A stretch of DNA of 64,000 nt from Mucilaginibacter achroorhodeus (GCF_007846095.1 NZ_VOEI01000001.1:930001-994000), one strand, 5' to 3'; shown: positions 1 to 8,774, numbered from the stretch's first letter. Numbers and translations: made by a program. The notes: generated by a model not told the origin, from the sequence alone.

Positions 1-1031
1 TTTGGAGTAACTCTGCTAACGAAAACTGGTGTATGAGCGGTTATCATAGCGTGGCCGTATTGGCGGATGCTGTGGTAAAGGGTAATGCTCCGTTTGATGC
101 CAACAAAGCTTTAGAGGCTTGCGTAACTACCGCCCGCAAACGCAGTTACGAGGGCATTGGTGAATACATAGATAAAGGTTATGTACCCGATGAAAGAAGC
201 GGCACATCGGTATCAAACACGCTGGAATATGCTTATGATGATTGGGCTATCGCGCAAATGGCCAAGAAATTAGGCAAGACCGATATTTATAATGAGTTCA
301 TCAAACGTTCAGAAAATTACAAGAATGTTTACGACCCAACCGTTGGTTTCATGCGTCCTAAAAAGGCCGACGGTACCTTCCGGGCTAAGTTTGACCCGTT
401 GAGTACCATAAACGAGGGTTTCATAGAGGGTAACTCATGGAACTACACCTTATTTGCTCCGCAAGATCCGAAGGGGTTGATCAAACTGATGGGTGGCAAC
501 CAACGCTTTGTGCGCTACCTGGATTCGTTATTTACCATGAACCTGCCGGATAAATACTTTGCAGAAACAGAAGACATTACCCGCGACGGTATCATCGGTA
601 ACTATGTGCATGGCAACGAACCATCACACCATGTTGCATACTTCTATAACTGGACGGATAAACCATGGAAAACCCAGGAGCGTATCCGAATGATATTACC
701 ACGCATGTACAAACCAACTCCGGATGGTTTGGGTGGTAACGATGATACCGGCCAAATGAGCGCATGGTACATTTTCAGCTCTATCGGTTTCTACCCAATG
801 GCACCGGGTTCTGTTGATTATGCTATCGGCAGCCCATCGGTAAACAGTGCGGTGGTGCAGGTCGGCAACGGCAAAACCTTCAATATCACGGTTAAAAACC
901 AGGGTGATAAAAATGTTTATGTACAAAAGATAACCCTCAACGGTAAACCGCTCAACGGTCTAAACATTACCCACGACCAGATAATGGCTGGCGGTGATAT
1001 GGTGTTTTATATGAGCAATAAACACAAGTAG
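1..1031 (+). CDS. GH92 family alpha-mannosidase, C-terminal part (5' truncated by window)
   Basis: The frame is open from the first bases of the window and ends at a TAG stop, so about 342 C-terminal residues of a longer (usually 700-800 residue) enzyme are visible. GH92 enzymes are calcium-dependent exo-alpha-mannosidases, normally exported to the periplasm or outer membrane, that trim mannose from N-glycans or mannans. The two family signatures are present: HGNEPSHH, whose Glu is the general acid in characterised GH92 enzymes, and GGNDDTGQMSAWY, whose Asp residues supply the base. The C-terminal beta-sandwich (VQVGNGKTFNITVKN onward) closes the protein. The internal Met at position 33 is not the start, because WSNSANENWC precedes it in the same frame. 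Family assignment is very sure; linkage specificity cannot be told. Confidence 0.93.
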   Translation, partial: WSNSANENWCMSGYHSVAVLADAVVKGNAPFDANKALEACVTTARKRSYEGIGEYIDKGYVPDERSGTSVSNTLEYAYDDWAIAQMAKKLGKTDIYNEFIKRSENYKNVYDPTVGFMRPKKADGTFRAKFDPLSTINEGFIEGNSWNYTLFAPQDPKGLIKLMGGNQRFVRYLDSLFTMNLPDKYFAETEDITRDGIIGNYVHGNEPSHHVAYFYNWTDKPWKTQERIRMILPRMYKPTPDGLGGNDDTGQMSAWYIFSSIGFYPMAPGSVDYAIGSPSVNSAVVQVGNGKTFNITVKNQGDKNVYVQKITLNGKPLNGLNITHDQIMAGGDMVFYMSNKHK

Positions 1032-1132
1032 AGATCAGTGTCCCAACGGCTATCGGGAAGAGATCACGTGTTCGATGGAGATCTATAAATATCGAACACT
1101 GAATTTCGAATAGAAAATATCAAAACGATAAT

Positions 1133-1168
1133 AAAAAAGGTGGGCAATAATTATTGCTCACCTTTTTT
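1133..1168. terminator. Bidirectional intrinsic terminator between GH92 gene and ECF sigma gene
   Basis: Almost perfect 18-bp arms (AAAAAAGGTGGGCAATAA and TTATTGCTCACCTTTTTT, one G·U step) form a hairpin flanked by an A-run on one side and a T-run on the other. It lies between the convergent mannosidase and sigma-factor genes and can serve both. Confidence 0.85.
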
Positions 1169-1186
1169 ATTAAGATATGTTCATCT

Positions 1187-1218
1187 CCCTCTCTTTCGGA
1201 GAGGGCCCGGGGAGAGAG
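1187..1218. repeat. Short palindromic interspersed repeat (CCCTCTC…GAGAGGG type)
   Basis: CCCTCTC and GAGAGGG arms around a TTTCG core, followed by cccggggagag, lie just downstream of the sigma-factor stop codon. The same motif (CCCTCTCTTTTGGAGAGG) recurs twice in the thrA leader at 58362-58440, so it is an interspersed element rather than a gene-specific site. Confidence 0.6.
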
Positions 1219-1223
1219 GCTTC

Positions 1224-1793
1224 TTATCCTGCCAAACAGTGACGTTCTCTAAGGGATAGTTTCAATAGTTTTTCTTTAAGAATAGTGCGTGCACGGTAAA
1301 GCGTGGTGCGTGATAAAAGCTCTGTCATGCCCAGTTTGCTGCCAATCTCCTGGTGAGAGTAACCTTCGATGGCGTATAGGTTAAATACAGAACGATAAGT
1401 ATCCGGCAGCTCCTGTACCATGTTCATCAGCTCGTTGGTTTCCAGGTTATTGCCATTATCGCTGACACTAACAGGTATGTTTTGCTCTGCAAAATCATCA
1501 ACCAGCATAACGCTTTTGGCTTTACGATAACGAGAGATTGCACTGTGCACCATGATGCGGCGGATCCAGCCTTCTAAACTACCTTCGCCACGGTAATTAC
1601 CCATGTTTTTAAACATCTTGATAAAGCCTTCTTGTAAGATATCCTGCGCTTCGTCTTTATCTTGTGCATAACGCATACAAACGGCAAGCATTCGGGGTGC
1701 TAATAACTTGTAAAGCATTTCTTGTTGCTTACGATCGTTGCTTAGGCATCCTTCCCAAAGTGTTTGCAAGCGGTTGTCAACTGAAGTTGTCAT
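1224..1793 (-). CDS. ECF-subfamily RNA polymerase sigma factor
   Basis: A 189-residue sigma-70 family protein that would direct RNA polymerase to a specific promoter set. Region 2 (RMLAVCMRYAQDKDEAQDILQEG and GWIRRIMVHSAISRYRK) and region 4 (LPDTYRSVFNLYAIEGYSHQEIGSKLGM, then LYRARTILKEKL) are clear, and no region 1 or 3 is present, as in ECF factors. I place the start at the ATG at 1793 (MTTSVDNRLQ); the longer reading begins with GTG at 1817. The sequence after the region 4 recognition helix (TELLSRTTLYRAR) departs from the usual SxGTVRSxLxRAR pattern. No anti-sigma gene lies beside it, unlike the FecI/FecR-type pairs common in this phylum, so its signal is unknown. The target regulon cannot be deduced. 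Confidence 0.9.
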   Translation of the reverse strand: MTTSVDNRLQTLWEGCLSNDRKQQEMLYKLLAPRMLAVCMRYAQDKDEAQDILQEGFIKMFKNMGNYRGEGSLEGWIRRIMVHSAISRYRKAKSVMLVDDFAEQNIPVSVSDNGNNLETNELMNMVQELPDTYRSVFNLYAIEGYSHQEIGSKLGMTELLSRTTLYRARTILKEKLLKLSLRERHCLAG

Positions 1794-2047
1794 GGTGGTA
1801 ATGTTTATTGATACCACCTATGCCAAAACTCAACCGATTTTACAATTAACTGATAATCATAGTTTTATAAATTCAATTGATTATAAAACCGTTCGTTATC
1901 GAACAGTTGTCGTACGGTTGTAGCACTCAAATACGAGTTAATGATTTTATAAAAGGCACCCTAATTCAACAATCAGGCATATCTCGCGAAATAGCCGAAT
2001 AGCGAATAACTAATTCATTACTAATACAAAAAGGAGCATGATCCGGC

Positions 2048-4942
2048 TTATCCCAATATCTCTTTTATATCATCTGCCGAAAGCGATTTGATGAAGCTTT
2101 CCTCGGTGGTGATCAACGAGCGCGCCACGCTGAGTTTGCGTTGCTGCAGGGCAAGGATCTTTTCTTCCACGGTATCTTTGGTGATAAATTTATAGATAAA
2201 TACGTTCTTGGTTTGGCCTATGCGGTGTGTGCGGTCAATAGCTTGCTGCTCCACGGCGGGGTTCCACCATGGATCCAGGATAAACACGTAATCGGCTTCT
2301 GTAAGGTTGAGGCCGACCCCACCGGCTTTGATAGAGATGAGAAAGATCTGCGTTTTCTTATCCTGCTGAAATTTCTGCACAACATCGCCGCGGTTTTGCG
2401 TGCCACCATCAAGGTACACATATGGTATACCCTCACGCTCAAAATACTCGCGGTAAATGGTTAACTGTTTTACAAACTGGGAGAATATAAGCACTTTATG
2501 CCCACCATCCAGCACATTGGCAAGGGTGTGGGTTACGTTCTCAAACTTACCGCTGTCGCCCTCATATTCCGCATCTATCATGGATGGGTGGTTGGCTATC
2601 TGCCGAAGTTTGATCAGTCCCTGCAATACCTGTATCTGCGTTTTTGCAAAAGTACCATCCTCAAGGCTGCGCAATAATTCGTTACGGTATTCTGATTTTA
2701 CTTTGTCGTATACACTTGCCTGCTCTTCACTCATCTGGCAATAGAACAGGTTCTCGGTTTTCGGCGGCAGTTCGGTCGCTACCTGCTCTTTTGTACGGCG
2801 AAGTACAAACGGTTTGATAATAGCCTGCAACTTGCGTGCTTTCTCCTCGTCCTTCTTTTTTTCTATTGGCGTTACAAATTCATTTTGAAAAAACTGTTGA
2901 GAGCCCAACAAACCGGGATTAATGAATGACATCTGTGTCCAAAGGTCGTTCACCGTGTTCTCTACTGGTGTTCCGCTCAGTATCAGCTTGAAGCGCGATT
3001 TCAATTGCCTAACCGCCTGGAAAGATTTTGACGAGGCATTTTTGATATTCTGGCTTTCATCCAATATCACATACTCAAAAAAGTAGGCCTTAAACATTTC
3101 AATGTCTATCCGGCTGATACCGTAGGTAGTTATCACCAGATCGTAATTGGCAAACACCTCTGCCGATTTATATCTGAAAGCGCCCGTGTGCACCATGATA
3201 CGCAGCTGTGGTGCAAACTTCTTAGCTTCGTTAAGCCAATTGTAAATAAGCGAAGTAGGCATTATAATAAGCGATGTACTTTTTCCACCTTCCGCCTCGG
3301 TATCTTCTTTATGTTTTTGCAGCAGCGCAAGGGTCTGTATGGTTTTACCCAAACCCATATCATCGGCCAGGCATCCGCCAAAATGAAAATTCTTTAAAAA
3401 ATGGAACCAGTTATACCCCGCTTTTTGGTAAGGGCGCAGGCTGCCGGCAAAGTTTACCGGCATTGGTACGTCTTCGGTCTCTTCAAAATCAGTAAGCTTT
3501 TGAAGCTTGCGGTTCATGGCCACTTCCGCCATTTCGCCACCCGAAATATCATTGATCAACCCCAAGTGGTGGCGTCGCAGTTTTAATTCTTCACCCCCCT
3601 CGCTAAAATGCAGCAAATTACCAAACTGCGCAAACCAACTCTCGGGGATCACGGCTATCTCGCCACTTGGCAACAAAAATTCTTTTTTGCGATTAAGGAT
3701 ATGATTTTTTAACTGAATGAACGGAATGCGATACGGACCAAAAAACACTACGGCATTGATATCAAACCAATCGTTATTTTCGCTTACCTCCAGGTCAATT
3801 TTAGTATTACCAAAAACGTAACGTTTTTGCCCATCGGGCTGCTCTATTTCAAAACCCTTCTCAATCAGTTCATCGTGGTGCTGATTAAGCCATTCAAAGA
3901 TCGGGAAAGACCGATCAGACTCCTCGTCATTTGAAGTCACCTCCAGGTTCTGGAATAACGAAGAGGTTGTTTGCAGGCCCATGTTCTCCAGCAGTTGTAA
4001 CTTACCTTTCTCCCATGTTACTGAGCGTTTAATACGATGGAAAAGATAATCATCGCCGGTCTTTTCCATTCGTACAGATACATGCCTGCCATCCCCGTAA
4101 GGGAAAATATAGCCTGCATATTTAAAGTACAACTGTAGTTGCGAGGTACCACCTTCTACATAAATAGGCTTTACACAAGCAATAGCATCGTATTTTTCGG
4201 TATTGATGGTAAAACCTTCTGCATAAACATTGTGCTTTTCAATCAGCGGCGCAACAAATTTTTCGAAGTAGGAATGTTCTGATGATTTTGGGATGGAGAT
4301 GTATCGTTTGTTTAAAAACGGCTGTAACTTTTTCCCTTCAATATCCTTGTCGAAGTAATAAAGGGTATCATCCAGCAGCATCCATGCCGGGTGGTTACAG
4401 ATGATCTCGGCATCTTTAAACATAAATTCGATGCGCATGCCCTGATACTTGATGGTTGGGAAGTAGCGTATCTCATCATCGCTGCGCCTAAAATGGAACA
4501 GCACCGAAGCAGGTTCGGCAGCTATATGCAGCTTACGGCCGGCAGGATAGCCTTCTTTACTCATCAGGTAGATCTCCTTATTCCCTAACAAGCTTAGCGC
4601 CTCTACGATCTTCTTCTCTATTTTGGGCCGAATGATATCGAAAAGCTGATCGTTAAATATTTTTCCGAAGAACTCAAACGGGCGTATTGGCTTTTTATGG
4701 AATCTTTTAATGATGTTGCCTTGCTCAATATCCTCCAGTATTTTTATCAGCTTGCGGTCGGTATCGTCAATGCATGAAGCAAATTCTTCGGCGGTATTTG
4801 AGAAAAGGCGTTGATGCGTAAACGAAAACTCGCCGTTTGGGTTTAGCTGCACCACATGCGGTTCGATCACGTAAGAAAGGTAATCGTGCCGGGCAATGGC
4901 ATAAATAATCTGGCAGGGCTTTGTGCTGTCTACGCGTAGCAT
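2048..4942 (-). CDS. Snf2-family DEAD/DEAH-box helicase (SWI/SNF ATPase)
   Basis: A 964-residue RapA/Snf2-like ATPase predicted to translocate on double-stranded DNA and remodel protein-DNA complexes or take part in transcription or repair. The N-terminal half (about 1-490) has no motif I recognise. The helicase core begins near LRPYQKAGYNW; motif I is DDMGLGKTIQT (near residue 527), motif II is DESQ (near 628) in place of the usual DEAH, motif III is SGTPVEN, and the C-terminal lobe carries GGVGLNLTEADYVF and the Snf2 signature DPWWNPAVEQQAIDRTHRIGQ. The start ATG at 4942 is supported by a promoter 50 bp upstream. It stands alone between convergent and divergent genes. Family certain; cellular partner unknown. 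Confidence 0.93.
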   Translation of the reverse strand: MLRVDSTKPCQIIYAIARHDYLSYVIEPHVVQLNPNGEFSFTHQRLFSNTAEEFASCIDDTDRKLIKILEDIEQGNIIKRFHKKPIRPFEFFGKIFNDQLFDIIRPKIEKKIVEALSLLGNKEIYLMSKEGYPAGRKLHIAAEPASVLFHFRRSDDEIRYFPTIKYQGMRIEFMFKDAEIICNHPAWMLLDDTLYYFDKDIEGKKLQPFLNKRYISIPKSSEHSYFEKFVAPLIEKHNVYAEGFTINTEKYDAIACVKPIYVEGGTSQLQLYFKYAGYIFPYGDGRHVSVRMEKTGDDYLFHRIKRSVTWEKGKLQLLENMGLQTTSSLFQNLEVTSNDEESDRSFPIFEWLNQHHDELIEKGFEIEQPDGQKRYVFGNTKIDLEVSENNDWFDINAVVFFGPYRIPFIQLKNHILNRKKEFLLPSGEIAVIPESWFAQFGNLLHFSEGGEELKLRRHHLGLINDISGGEMAEVAMNRKLQKLTDFEETEDVPMPVNFAGSLRPYQKAGYNWFHFLKNFHFGGCLADDMGLGKTIQTLALLQKHKEDTEAEGGKSTSLIIMPTSLIYNWLNEAKKFAPQLRIMVHTGAFRYKSAEVFANYDLVITTYGISRIDIEMFKAYFFEYVILDESQNIKNASSKSFQAVRQLKSRFKLILSGTPVENTVNDLWTQMSFINPGLLGSQQFFQNEFVTPIEKKKDEEKARKLQAIIKPFVLRRTKEQVATELPPKTENLFYCQMSEEQASVYDKVKSEYRNELLRSLEDGTFAKTQIQVLQGLIKLRQIANHPSMIDAEYEGDSGKFENVTHTLANVLDGGHKVLIFSQFVKQLTIYREYFEREGIPYVYLDGGTQNRGDVVQKFQQDKKTQIFLISIKAGGVGLNLTEADYVFILDPWWNPAVEQQAIDRTHRIGQTKNVFIYKFITKDTVEEKILALQQRKLSVARSLITTEESFIKSLSADDIKEILG

Positions 4943-4990
4943 TCAGTTTTTCCGGTAAAAAATTAATGGAAGCTACGACAAGAAAAAATT

Positions 4991-5020
4991 CAAACGTAAA
5001 TTAAAAAATCTGCACTCAAA
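4991..5020 (-). promoter_or_regulatory. Bacteroidota-type promoter of the Snf2 helicase gene
   Basis: On the minus strand TTTG (5020-5017), an 18-bp spacer and TACGTTTG (4998-4991) match the TTTG / TAnnTTTG consensus. Predicted transcription start is near 4984, about 40 bases before the ATG at 4942. Confidence 0.6.
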
Positions 5021-5145
5021 AATTTTTAAGCGAAAAATTGTTAACAACGTTTCGATGGTCTAATCAATGCCTTGTTAGGAATGGCAGTAACTCATAATCG
5101 TTTAGCGGATGTACGCGTTGGGTTCATCACCATATAACATAATAG

Positions 5146-5229
5146 CTGTCATGCTGAACGTGTGTGAAGTATCTATTATTGAAAAGAACAGCTACACAAT
5201 CAGATTTTCGCTATCGCTCAGAATGACAG
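5146..5229. repeat. Interspersed inverted repeat (TGTCATnCTGA family)
   Basis: CTGTCATGCTGAACG at the left end and CGCTCAGAATGACAG at the right end are imperfect inverted copies separated by about 50 bp. This kind of element is scattered in Sphingobacteriaceae genomes. It fills most of the 298-bp gap between the helicase gene and the next minus-strand gene; a decayed remnant is at 9736-9784. Nothing else is apparent in the gap apart from the helicase promoter. Confidence 0.6.
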
Positions 5230-5240
5230 GTTTATTTAAG

Positions 5241-5915
5241 CTACAACGCCGCCAGCGTTTTTATATCCTTTACCTCTAACACATGCTTATAATAACCGCG
5301 GATAGCAGCATTGATCATGGCTTTGCCTACATCTTTCATAGTAAGTACTGCGCTTGGGAAAAGAAGTTTGAGTAATGGGTATAATGAAGAAATGATCTTG
5401 TAATAGCCTTTCACATTTTTCTGCCCGTCTGTAGGTTTCATAAAGCCCGGGCGAAAGGTATAAACACTTTTAAATGGGAGCTTAAGCAGGGCGTTCTCCG
5501 TTTTGCCTTTTACACGGGCCCACATCATTCGGCTTTTCTCCGTACTATCGGTATGTGCGCCTGATACAAAATTGAACACCATGTCGGGATTTTCGCTAAG
5601 CAGGGCTTCAGCAAAGTTCATGGTGATATCGTAAGTGATGTGGCTATACTGCTGCTCGTTCAGTCCGTTGGAACTAATTCCGGCACAGAACAGGCAGGTG
5701 TTGTAACCTTTCAGGATATCTTCCACTTCGTGGAGATCCATAAAATCAGGCACTATCAGTTCCTGCAGTTTGGGATGCTGCATATCAAAGTGCTTACGGT
5801 TCACCATCAAAACCTTTTCTACTGATGGATGGGCAAGGCACTCTAACAAAACCCCTTCACCAACAAGCCCGGTGGCTCCTGTTAATATCACGCTTAATTT
5901 TACCGTATCTGGCAT
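5241..5915 (-). CDS. NAD(P)-binding atypical short-chain dehydrogenase / epimerase-like protein
   Basis: A 224-residue Rossmann-fold protein. The N-terminal dinucleotide-binding motif TGATGLVGEGVL sits at about residues 12-23 after a hydrophobic beta strand, followed by VLMVNRK where the adenine ribose is read. It resembles the atypical SDR / NAD(P)H-binding (DUF2867/HTATIP2-like) group, in which the catalytic Tyr-Lys pair is often absent; I see no clear YxxxK. Such proteins may be reductases or simple NADP sensors. No operon partner: dapF is 43 bp upstream on the same strand and could be co-transcribed. Substrate unknown. Confidence 0.82.
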   Translation of the reverse strand: MPDTVKLSVILTGATGLVGEGVLLECLAHPSVEKVLMVNRKHFDMQHPKLQELIVPDFMDLHEVEDILKGYNTCLFCAGISSNGLNEQQYSHITYDITMNFAEALLSENPDMVFNFVSGAHTDSTEKSRMMWARVKGKTENALLKLPFKSVYTFRPGFMKPTDGQKNVKGYYKIISSLYPLLKLLFPSAVLTMKDVGKAMINAAIRGYYKHVLEVKDIKTLAAL

Positions 5916-5958
5916 ATACCAGCAAGACGACCAGGAAACAAAAAGATTTTAAAGAAAA

Positions 5959-6744
5959 TTAAATTTCTATCTGTCCCTCAAAAACCAGCTTAGCGGGGCC
6001 TTCTAAAAATATGTTGCTGAACCGCTCGCCATCGTGATCGAAGCGTATATTAATGTTTCCGCCCAGCACTCTTATGGGTGTGTTGATGGTACCAAACTGA
6101 CCATTCTTTTTGGCCATCGCCAAGGCAACAGCGGTTACGCCGGTTCCGCAGGCATAGGTTTCGTTTTCTACGCCCCGCTCAAATGTGCGAACAAAAAAAC
6201 CATCGCCTTCAGGCTCAACAAAATTTACGTTGATGCCTTCTTGTTTGTACGTGGTATTATTGCGGATAGCACGCCCTTCGTTGTAAACATCCTTAACAGC
6301 AAGATCTGCAGCTGTTTTCACATAATGCGGTGAGCCGGTGTTCAATACAAATGCTTCGCCATCTTTATTTATCTCTTCAACATCTATCATTTGCAGGCTT
6401 ACCCATTCGCCGCCATCTGAAATTTTGGCATGATGCACCCCATCAGTAGCAAGAAATTTTGTCGTGTATGTAATAACACCCAAATGCTTCGCAAAAGCTA
6501 CAATGCAACGGCCACCGTTACCACACATACTACCCTCGTTTCCATCGGCATTATAGTAAACCATTTTAAAGTCGAAGCCAGGCTCTTTCTCCAGTAGCAT
6601 CAACCCATCACCACCAATACCGAAACGTCTGTCGCACAATAACGCAACCTGCTCTTTATCAATATTTTGTACCGTATTATCACGGTTGTCGATCAGCACA
6701 AAATCATTGCCTGCACCCTGGTATTTAAAAAAATTTAATTTCAC
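5959..6744 (-). CDS. dapF: Diaminopimelate epimerase
   Basis: DapF interconverts LL- and meso-diaminopimelate, the last steps toward peptidoglycan cross-bridge precursor and lysine; it acts in the cytoplasm without cofactor. The two catalytic cysteines are in the family motifs MCGNGGRC (proton donor/acceptor 1) and ETYACGTGV (2), and the N-terminal KYQGAGNDFVLID is diagnostic. I place the start at a GTG (6744, KLNFFKYQGAGNDF follows) giving 261 residues. The longer ATG at 6789 would precede the family's usual start and also lies upstream of the transcription start predicted from the TATATTTG box at 6791-6798. Divergently transcribed from the HtrA gene. Confidence 0.96.
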   Translation of the reverse strand: MKLNFFKYQGAGNDFVLIDNRDNTVQNIDKEQVALLCDRRFGIGGDGLMLLEKEPGFDFKMVYYNADGNEGSMCGNGGRCIVAFAKHLGVITYTTKFLATDGVHHAKISDGGEWVSLQMIDVEEINKDGEAFVLNTGSPHYVKTAADLAVKDVYNEGRAIRNNTTYKQEGINVNFVEPEGDGFFVRTFERGVENETYACGTGVTAVALAMAKKNGQFGTINTPIRVLGGNINIRFDHDGERFSNIFLEGPAKLVFEGQIEI

Positions 6745-6790
6745 TGTTAAACTTAAATGATAGATATTGATTTGAAAAATTAACCACAAA

Positions 6791-6798
6791 CAAATATA
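6791..6798 (-). promoter_or_regulatory. -7 promoter element of dapF
   Basis: Minus-strand TATATTTG matches TAnnTTTG exactly; an ATTG lies 23 bp upstream. The predicted start of transcription, near 6784, is downstream of the ATG at 6789 and so favours the GTG start at 6744. Confidence 0.5.
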
Positions 6799-6877
6799 GC
6801 AGAGAGTTTATGTGTATTTAACAATATTTAACATTATTACACATACCTTATTGTTCATAAATTCGTCTATATGGTAT

Positions 6878-6885
6878 TAAATTTG
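6878..6885 (+). promoter_or_regulatory. -7 promoter element of the HtrA protease gene
   Basis: TAAATTTG matches the Bacteroidota TAnnTTTG box, 36-43 bp before the ATG at 6921. A TTG at 6851 is a weak -33 candidate with a long spacer. Confidence 0.45.
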
Positions 6886-6920
6886 AACCTGTAAGGTCAC
6901 AGAACGTAGTATTTAAGAAA

Positions 6921-8471
6921 GTGAATAATAATATGAGAAAGTTTGGTTTAACATTATTAACCGCCTTTGCAGGCGGGGCTCTTGCTTTGGGGGCGTATAA
7001 GTTTGTTGAGAATAAGTACGACCAAAACATGAGCATTGAGGATAAGCAAAAAGTTTATTTTGCGAGCAATCCTGAAAAAAGCACCATGGTATCATCTGCA
7101 GGCCTGCCTGATTTTACACAGGCGGCTTCTGAAGCTACGCCGGCAGTTGTGTATATCCGTACCACATACGCAAGCAAATCATCTGATGGTGGCAGCGGTG
7201 ATCCTTTTGAGCAAATGTTTGGGCAAATGTTTGGCGGCGGCCGTATGCGCCCGCAAGGCCCGCAAATGGCATCTGGTTCCGGTGTGATCATCTCGCCTGA
7301 TGGTTACATTGTTACCAATAACCACGTGGTGGCCAAAGCTGAGAAAATACAGATCGTAACTAACGATCACCGAAGCTTTGAGGCTAAAGTAATTGGTACC
7401 GACCCTAATACCGACCTTGCCTTAATTAAAATTAACGCCACTAACATGCCTATTGTAAAACTGGGCAACTCTGATGCAGTTAAAGTTGGCGAATGGGTGT
7501 TGGCTGTTGGTAATCCATTCAAATTAACCTCAACCGTTACAGCCGGTATTGTGAGCGCTAAAGGCCGCAGTATTGGTATTATTGGCCGCGAGGATGATGA
7601 AGACAGTCCGTATCCGGTACGCCAGCAAGAAACGCCTACGCTAAAAAAAGGCATTGAGTCGTTCATTCAAACTGATGCTGCCATTAATCCTGGCAACAGC
7701 GGTGGTGCGTTGGTAAACACAAATGGTGAGCTTATCGGTATTAACGCTGCGATTGCATCACATACCGGTTCATACGAGGGTTATGGCTTTGCCATTCCTA
7801 TCAATCTTGCTAAAAAGGTATTGAACGATATTAAAAAATACGGCTCGGTTAAACGTGGTTACGTAGGTATTGGCTTTGCTGATCTGAGCGATCCAGATGC
7901 TGCGAAACAAGTTAACAGCGATAAAACAAACGGTTTATATGTTAACAGCCTGGTGGCCGGTGGTGGTGCAGAGCAAGCCGGTATTAAACAGGGTGATATT
8001 ATCACCAAGGTTGAAGGTAATACTGTTTACGAATCATCAGATCTGCAAGAGCGTGTGGCACGCTTACAGCCTGGCGATAAAATCAACCTTACTGTGTTAC
8101 GCAACGGTGCAGAGAAAAACTTTACTGTAACGCTTAAAGCAGATGCGCCTGCAAACAAAACTGCTGGCGTATCTAAATCAGCTGCAGAATTGTTCAACAA
8201 ATTGGGCGCAAGCTTCCAACCGTTGAATGCACAGCAAAAGGCTAAGTTCCGTGTTAACTCCGGTGTATTAGTTACTCAAGTTCGCCGTGGTGGTATGTTT
8301 GATGATACTGAGATACCTGTAGGTTCTATCATCACATCAATTAACAGGCAGCCGATCAATAGCATTGATGATATTGACAAGGCGATCACCAACCTTAAAA
8401 ACGACAGATTGGTGATCAGCGGTTACTATCCAGATGGCGGTAGCTTTAATAACATGTTCCAGGTTCAATAA
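6921..8471 (+). CDS. HtrA/Deg-family periplasmic serine protease
   Basis: A 516-residue Do-like protease/chaperone that degrades or refolds misfolded envelope proteins. An N-terminal signal or anchor helix (FGLTLLTAFAGGALALGAYKFV) is followed by a trypsin-like domain with the full triad: His135 in VTNNHVV, Asp165 in NTDLALIKI and Ser260 in NPGNSGGAL. Two PDZ domains follow (about 320-400, starting GYVGIGFADL, and about 420-510 with GVLVTQVRRGGMFDD). The loop rich in Gly/Met between the signal and the protease domain (EQMFGQMFGGGRMRPQGPQ) resembles the LA loop of DegP. The second PDZ is less canonical. Monocistronic: its own promoter and a strong terminator bracket it. Confidence 0.96.
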   Translation: MNNNMRKFGLTLLTAFAGGALALGAYKFVENKYDQNMSIEDKQKVYFASNPEKSTMVSSAGLPDFTQAASEATPAVVYIRTTYASKSSDGGSGDPFEQMFGQMFGGGRMRPQGPQMASGSGVIISPDGYIVTNNHVVAKAEKIQIVTNDHRSFEAKVIGTDPNTDLALIKINATNMPIVKLGNSDAVKVGEWVLAVGNPFKLTSTVTAGIVSAKGRSIGIIGREDDEDSPYPVRQQETPTLKKGIESFIQTDAAINPGNSGGALVNTNGELIGINAAIASHTGSYEGYGFAIPINLAKKVLNDIKKYGSVKRGYVGIGFADLSDPDAAKQVNSDKTNGLYVNSLVAGGGAEQAGIKQGDIITKVEGNTVYESSDLQERVARLQPGDKINLTVLRNGAEKNFTVTLKADAPANKTAGVSKSAAELFNKLGASFQPLNAQQKAKFRVNSGVLVTQVRRGGMFDDTEIPVGSIITSINRQPINSIDDIDKAITNLKNDRLVISGYYPDGGSFNNMFQVQ

Positions 8472-8485
8472 TCCGCATAATTTTG

Positions 8486-8524
8486 AATACCAAAGCCCGA
8501 CCTGAAAAGTCGGGCTTTGGTATT
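8486..8524 (+). terminator. Intrinsic terminator after the HtrA gene
   Basis: AATACCAAAGCCCGAC and GTCGGGCTTTGGTATT are perfect 16-bp arms around a 7-base loop, 15 bp after the stop codon. Confidence 0.88.
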
Positions 8525-8570
8525 TTATGGAACGGTAGTTGCATTAAGTGTTTAACTAAAACATACAACT

Positions 8571-8690
8571 ATGGCAGCAAAAGGTAAAAAAGGACCATGC
8601 TGGGCCGGATATAAGATGGCAGGCATGAAGAAGAAAAAAGGCAGACAAGTACCAAATTGCATTAAAGCAAAAGGAAAAAAGAAGAAATAA
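8571..8690 (+). CDS. Tiny lysine-rich GPCW/VPNC-type protein (39 aa)
   Basis: An unlisted 39-residue reading frame starting ATG and ending TAA, placed between two strong terminators, which argues that it is a gene of its own. It is very basic (about 16 Lys/Arg) with two cysteines, one in KGPCWAGYKMAGMKKK and one in RQVPNC. The pattern GPCW-x-GY…GMKxKxG…VPNC recurs, as I recall, in short proteins and protein tails of phages and environmental bacteria with no assigned function; this is memory of a pattern, not a search. A nucleic-acid or metal-binding role would suit the composition but is speculation. Confidence 0.65.
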   Translation: MAAKGKKGPCWAGYKMAGMKKKKGRQVPNCIKAKGKKKK

Positions 8691-8693
8691 TGT

Positions 8694-8716
8694 AAAGCCG
8701 CGCCGAGCGGCTTTTT
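8694..8716 (+). terminator. Intrinsic terminator after the 39-aa gene
   Basis: AAAGCCG and CGGCTTT arms around a 7-base loop followed by a T-run, 4 bp after the small gene's stop codon. Confidence 0.8.
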
Positions 8717-8727
8717 GTTTAAATCTG

Positions 8728-8763
8728 ATAGAAAAAATCAATGCTGTTTCTATATTTGTATAG
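8728..8763 (+). promoter_or_regulatory. oxyR promoter with overlapping ATAG/CTAT palindrome
   Basis: TATATTTG at 8751-8758 is a perfect -7 box 16 bp before the chosen ATG. ATAGAAA (8728-8734) and TTTCTAT (8747-8753) form an inverted repeat that overlaps the box, and a further ATAG starts at 8760. ATAG/CTAT elements are the core of known OxyR sites, so autoregulation is plausible, but the spacing differs from the enterobacterial motif. Confidence 0.45.
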
Positions 8764-8774
8764 AACCTGTTGAT

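Noticed and set aside
33..1031. GH92 gene starting at the Met at position 33
   Set aside because: The frame is open upstream to the window edge and WSNSANENWC precedes the Met; family length requires several hundred more residues.
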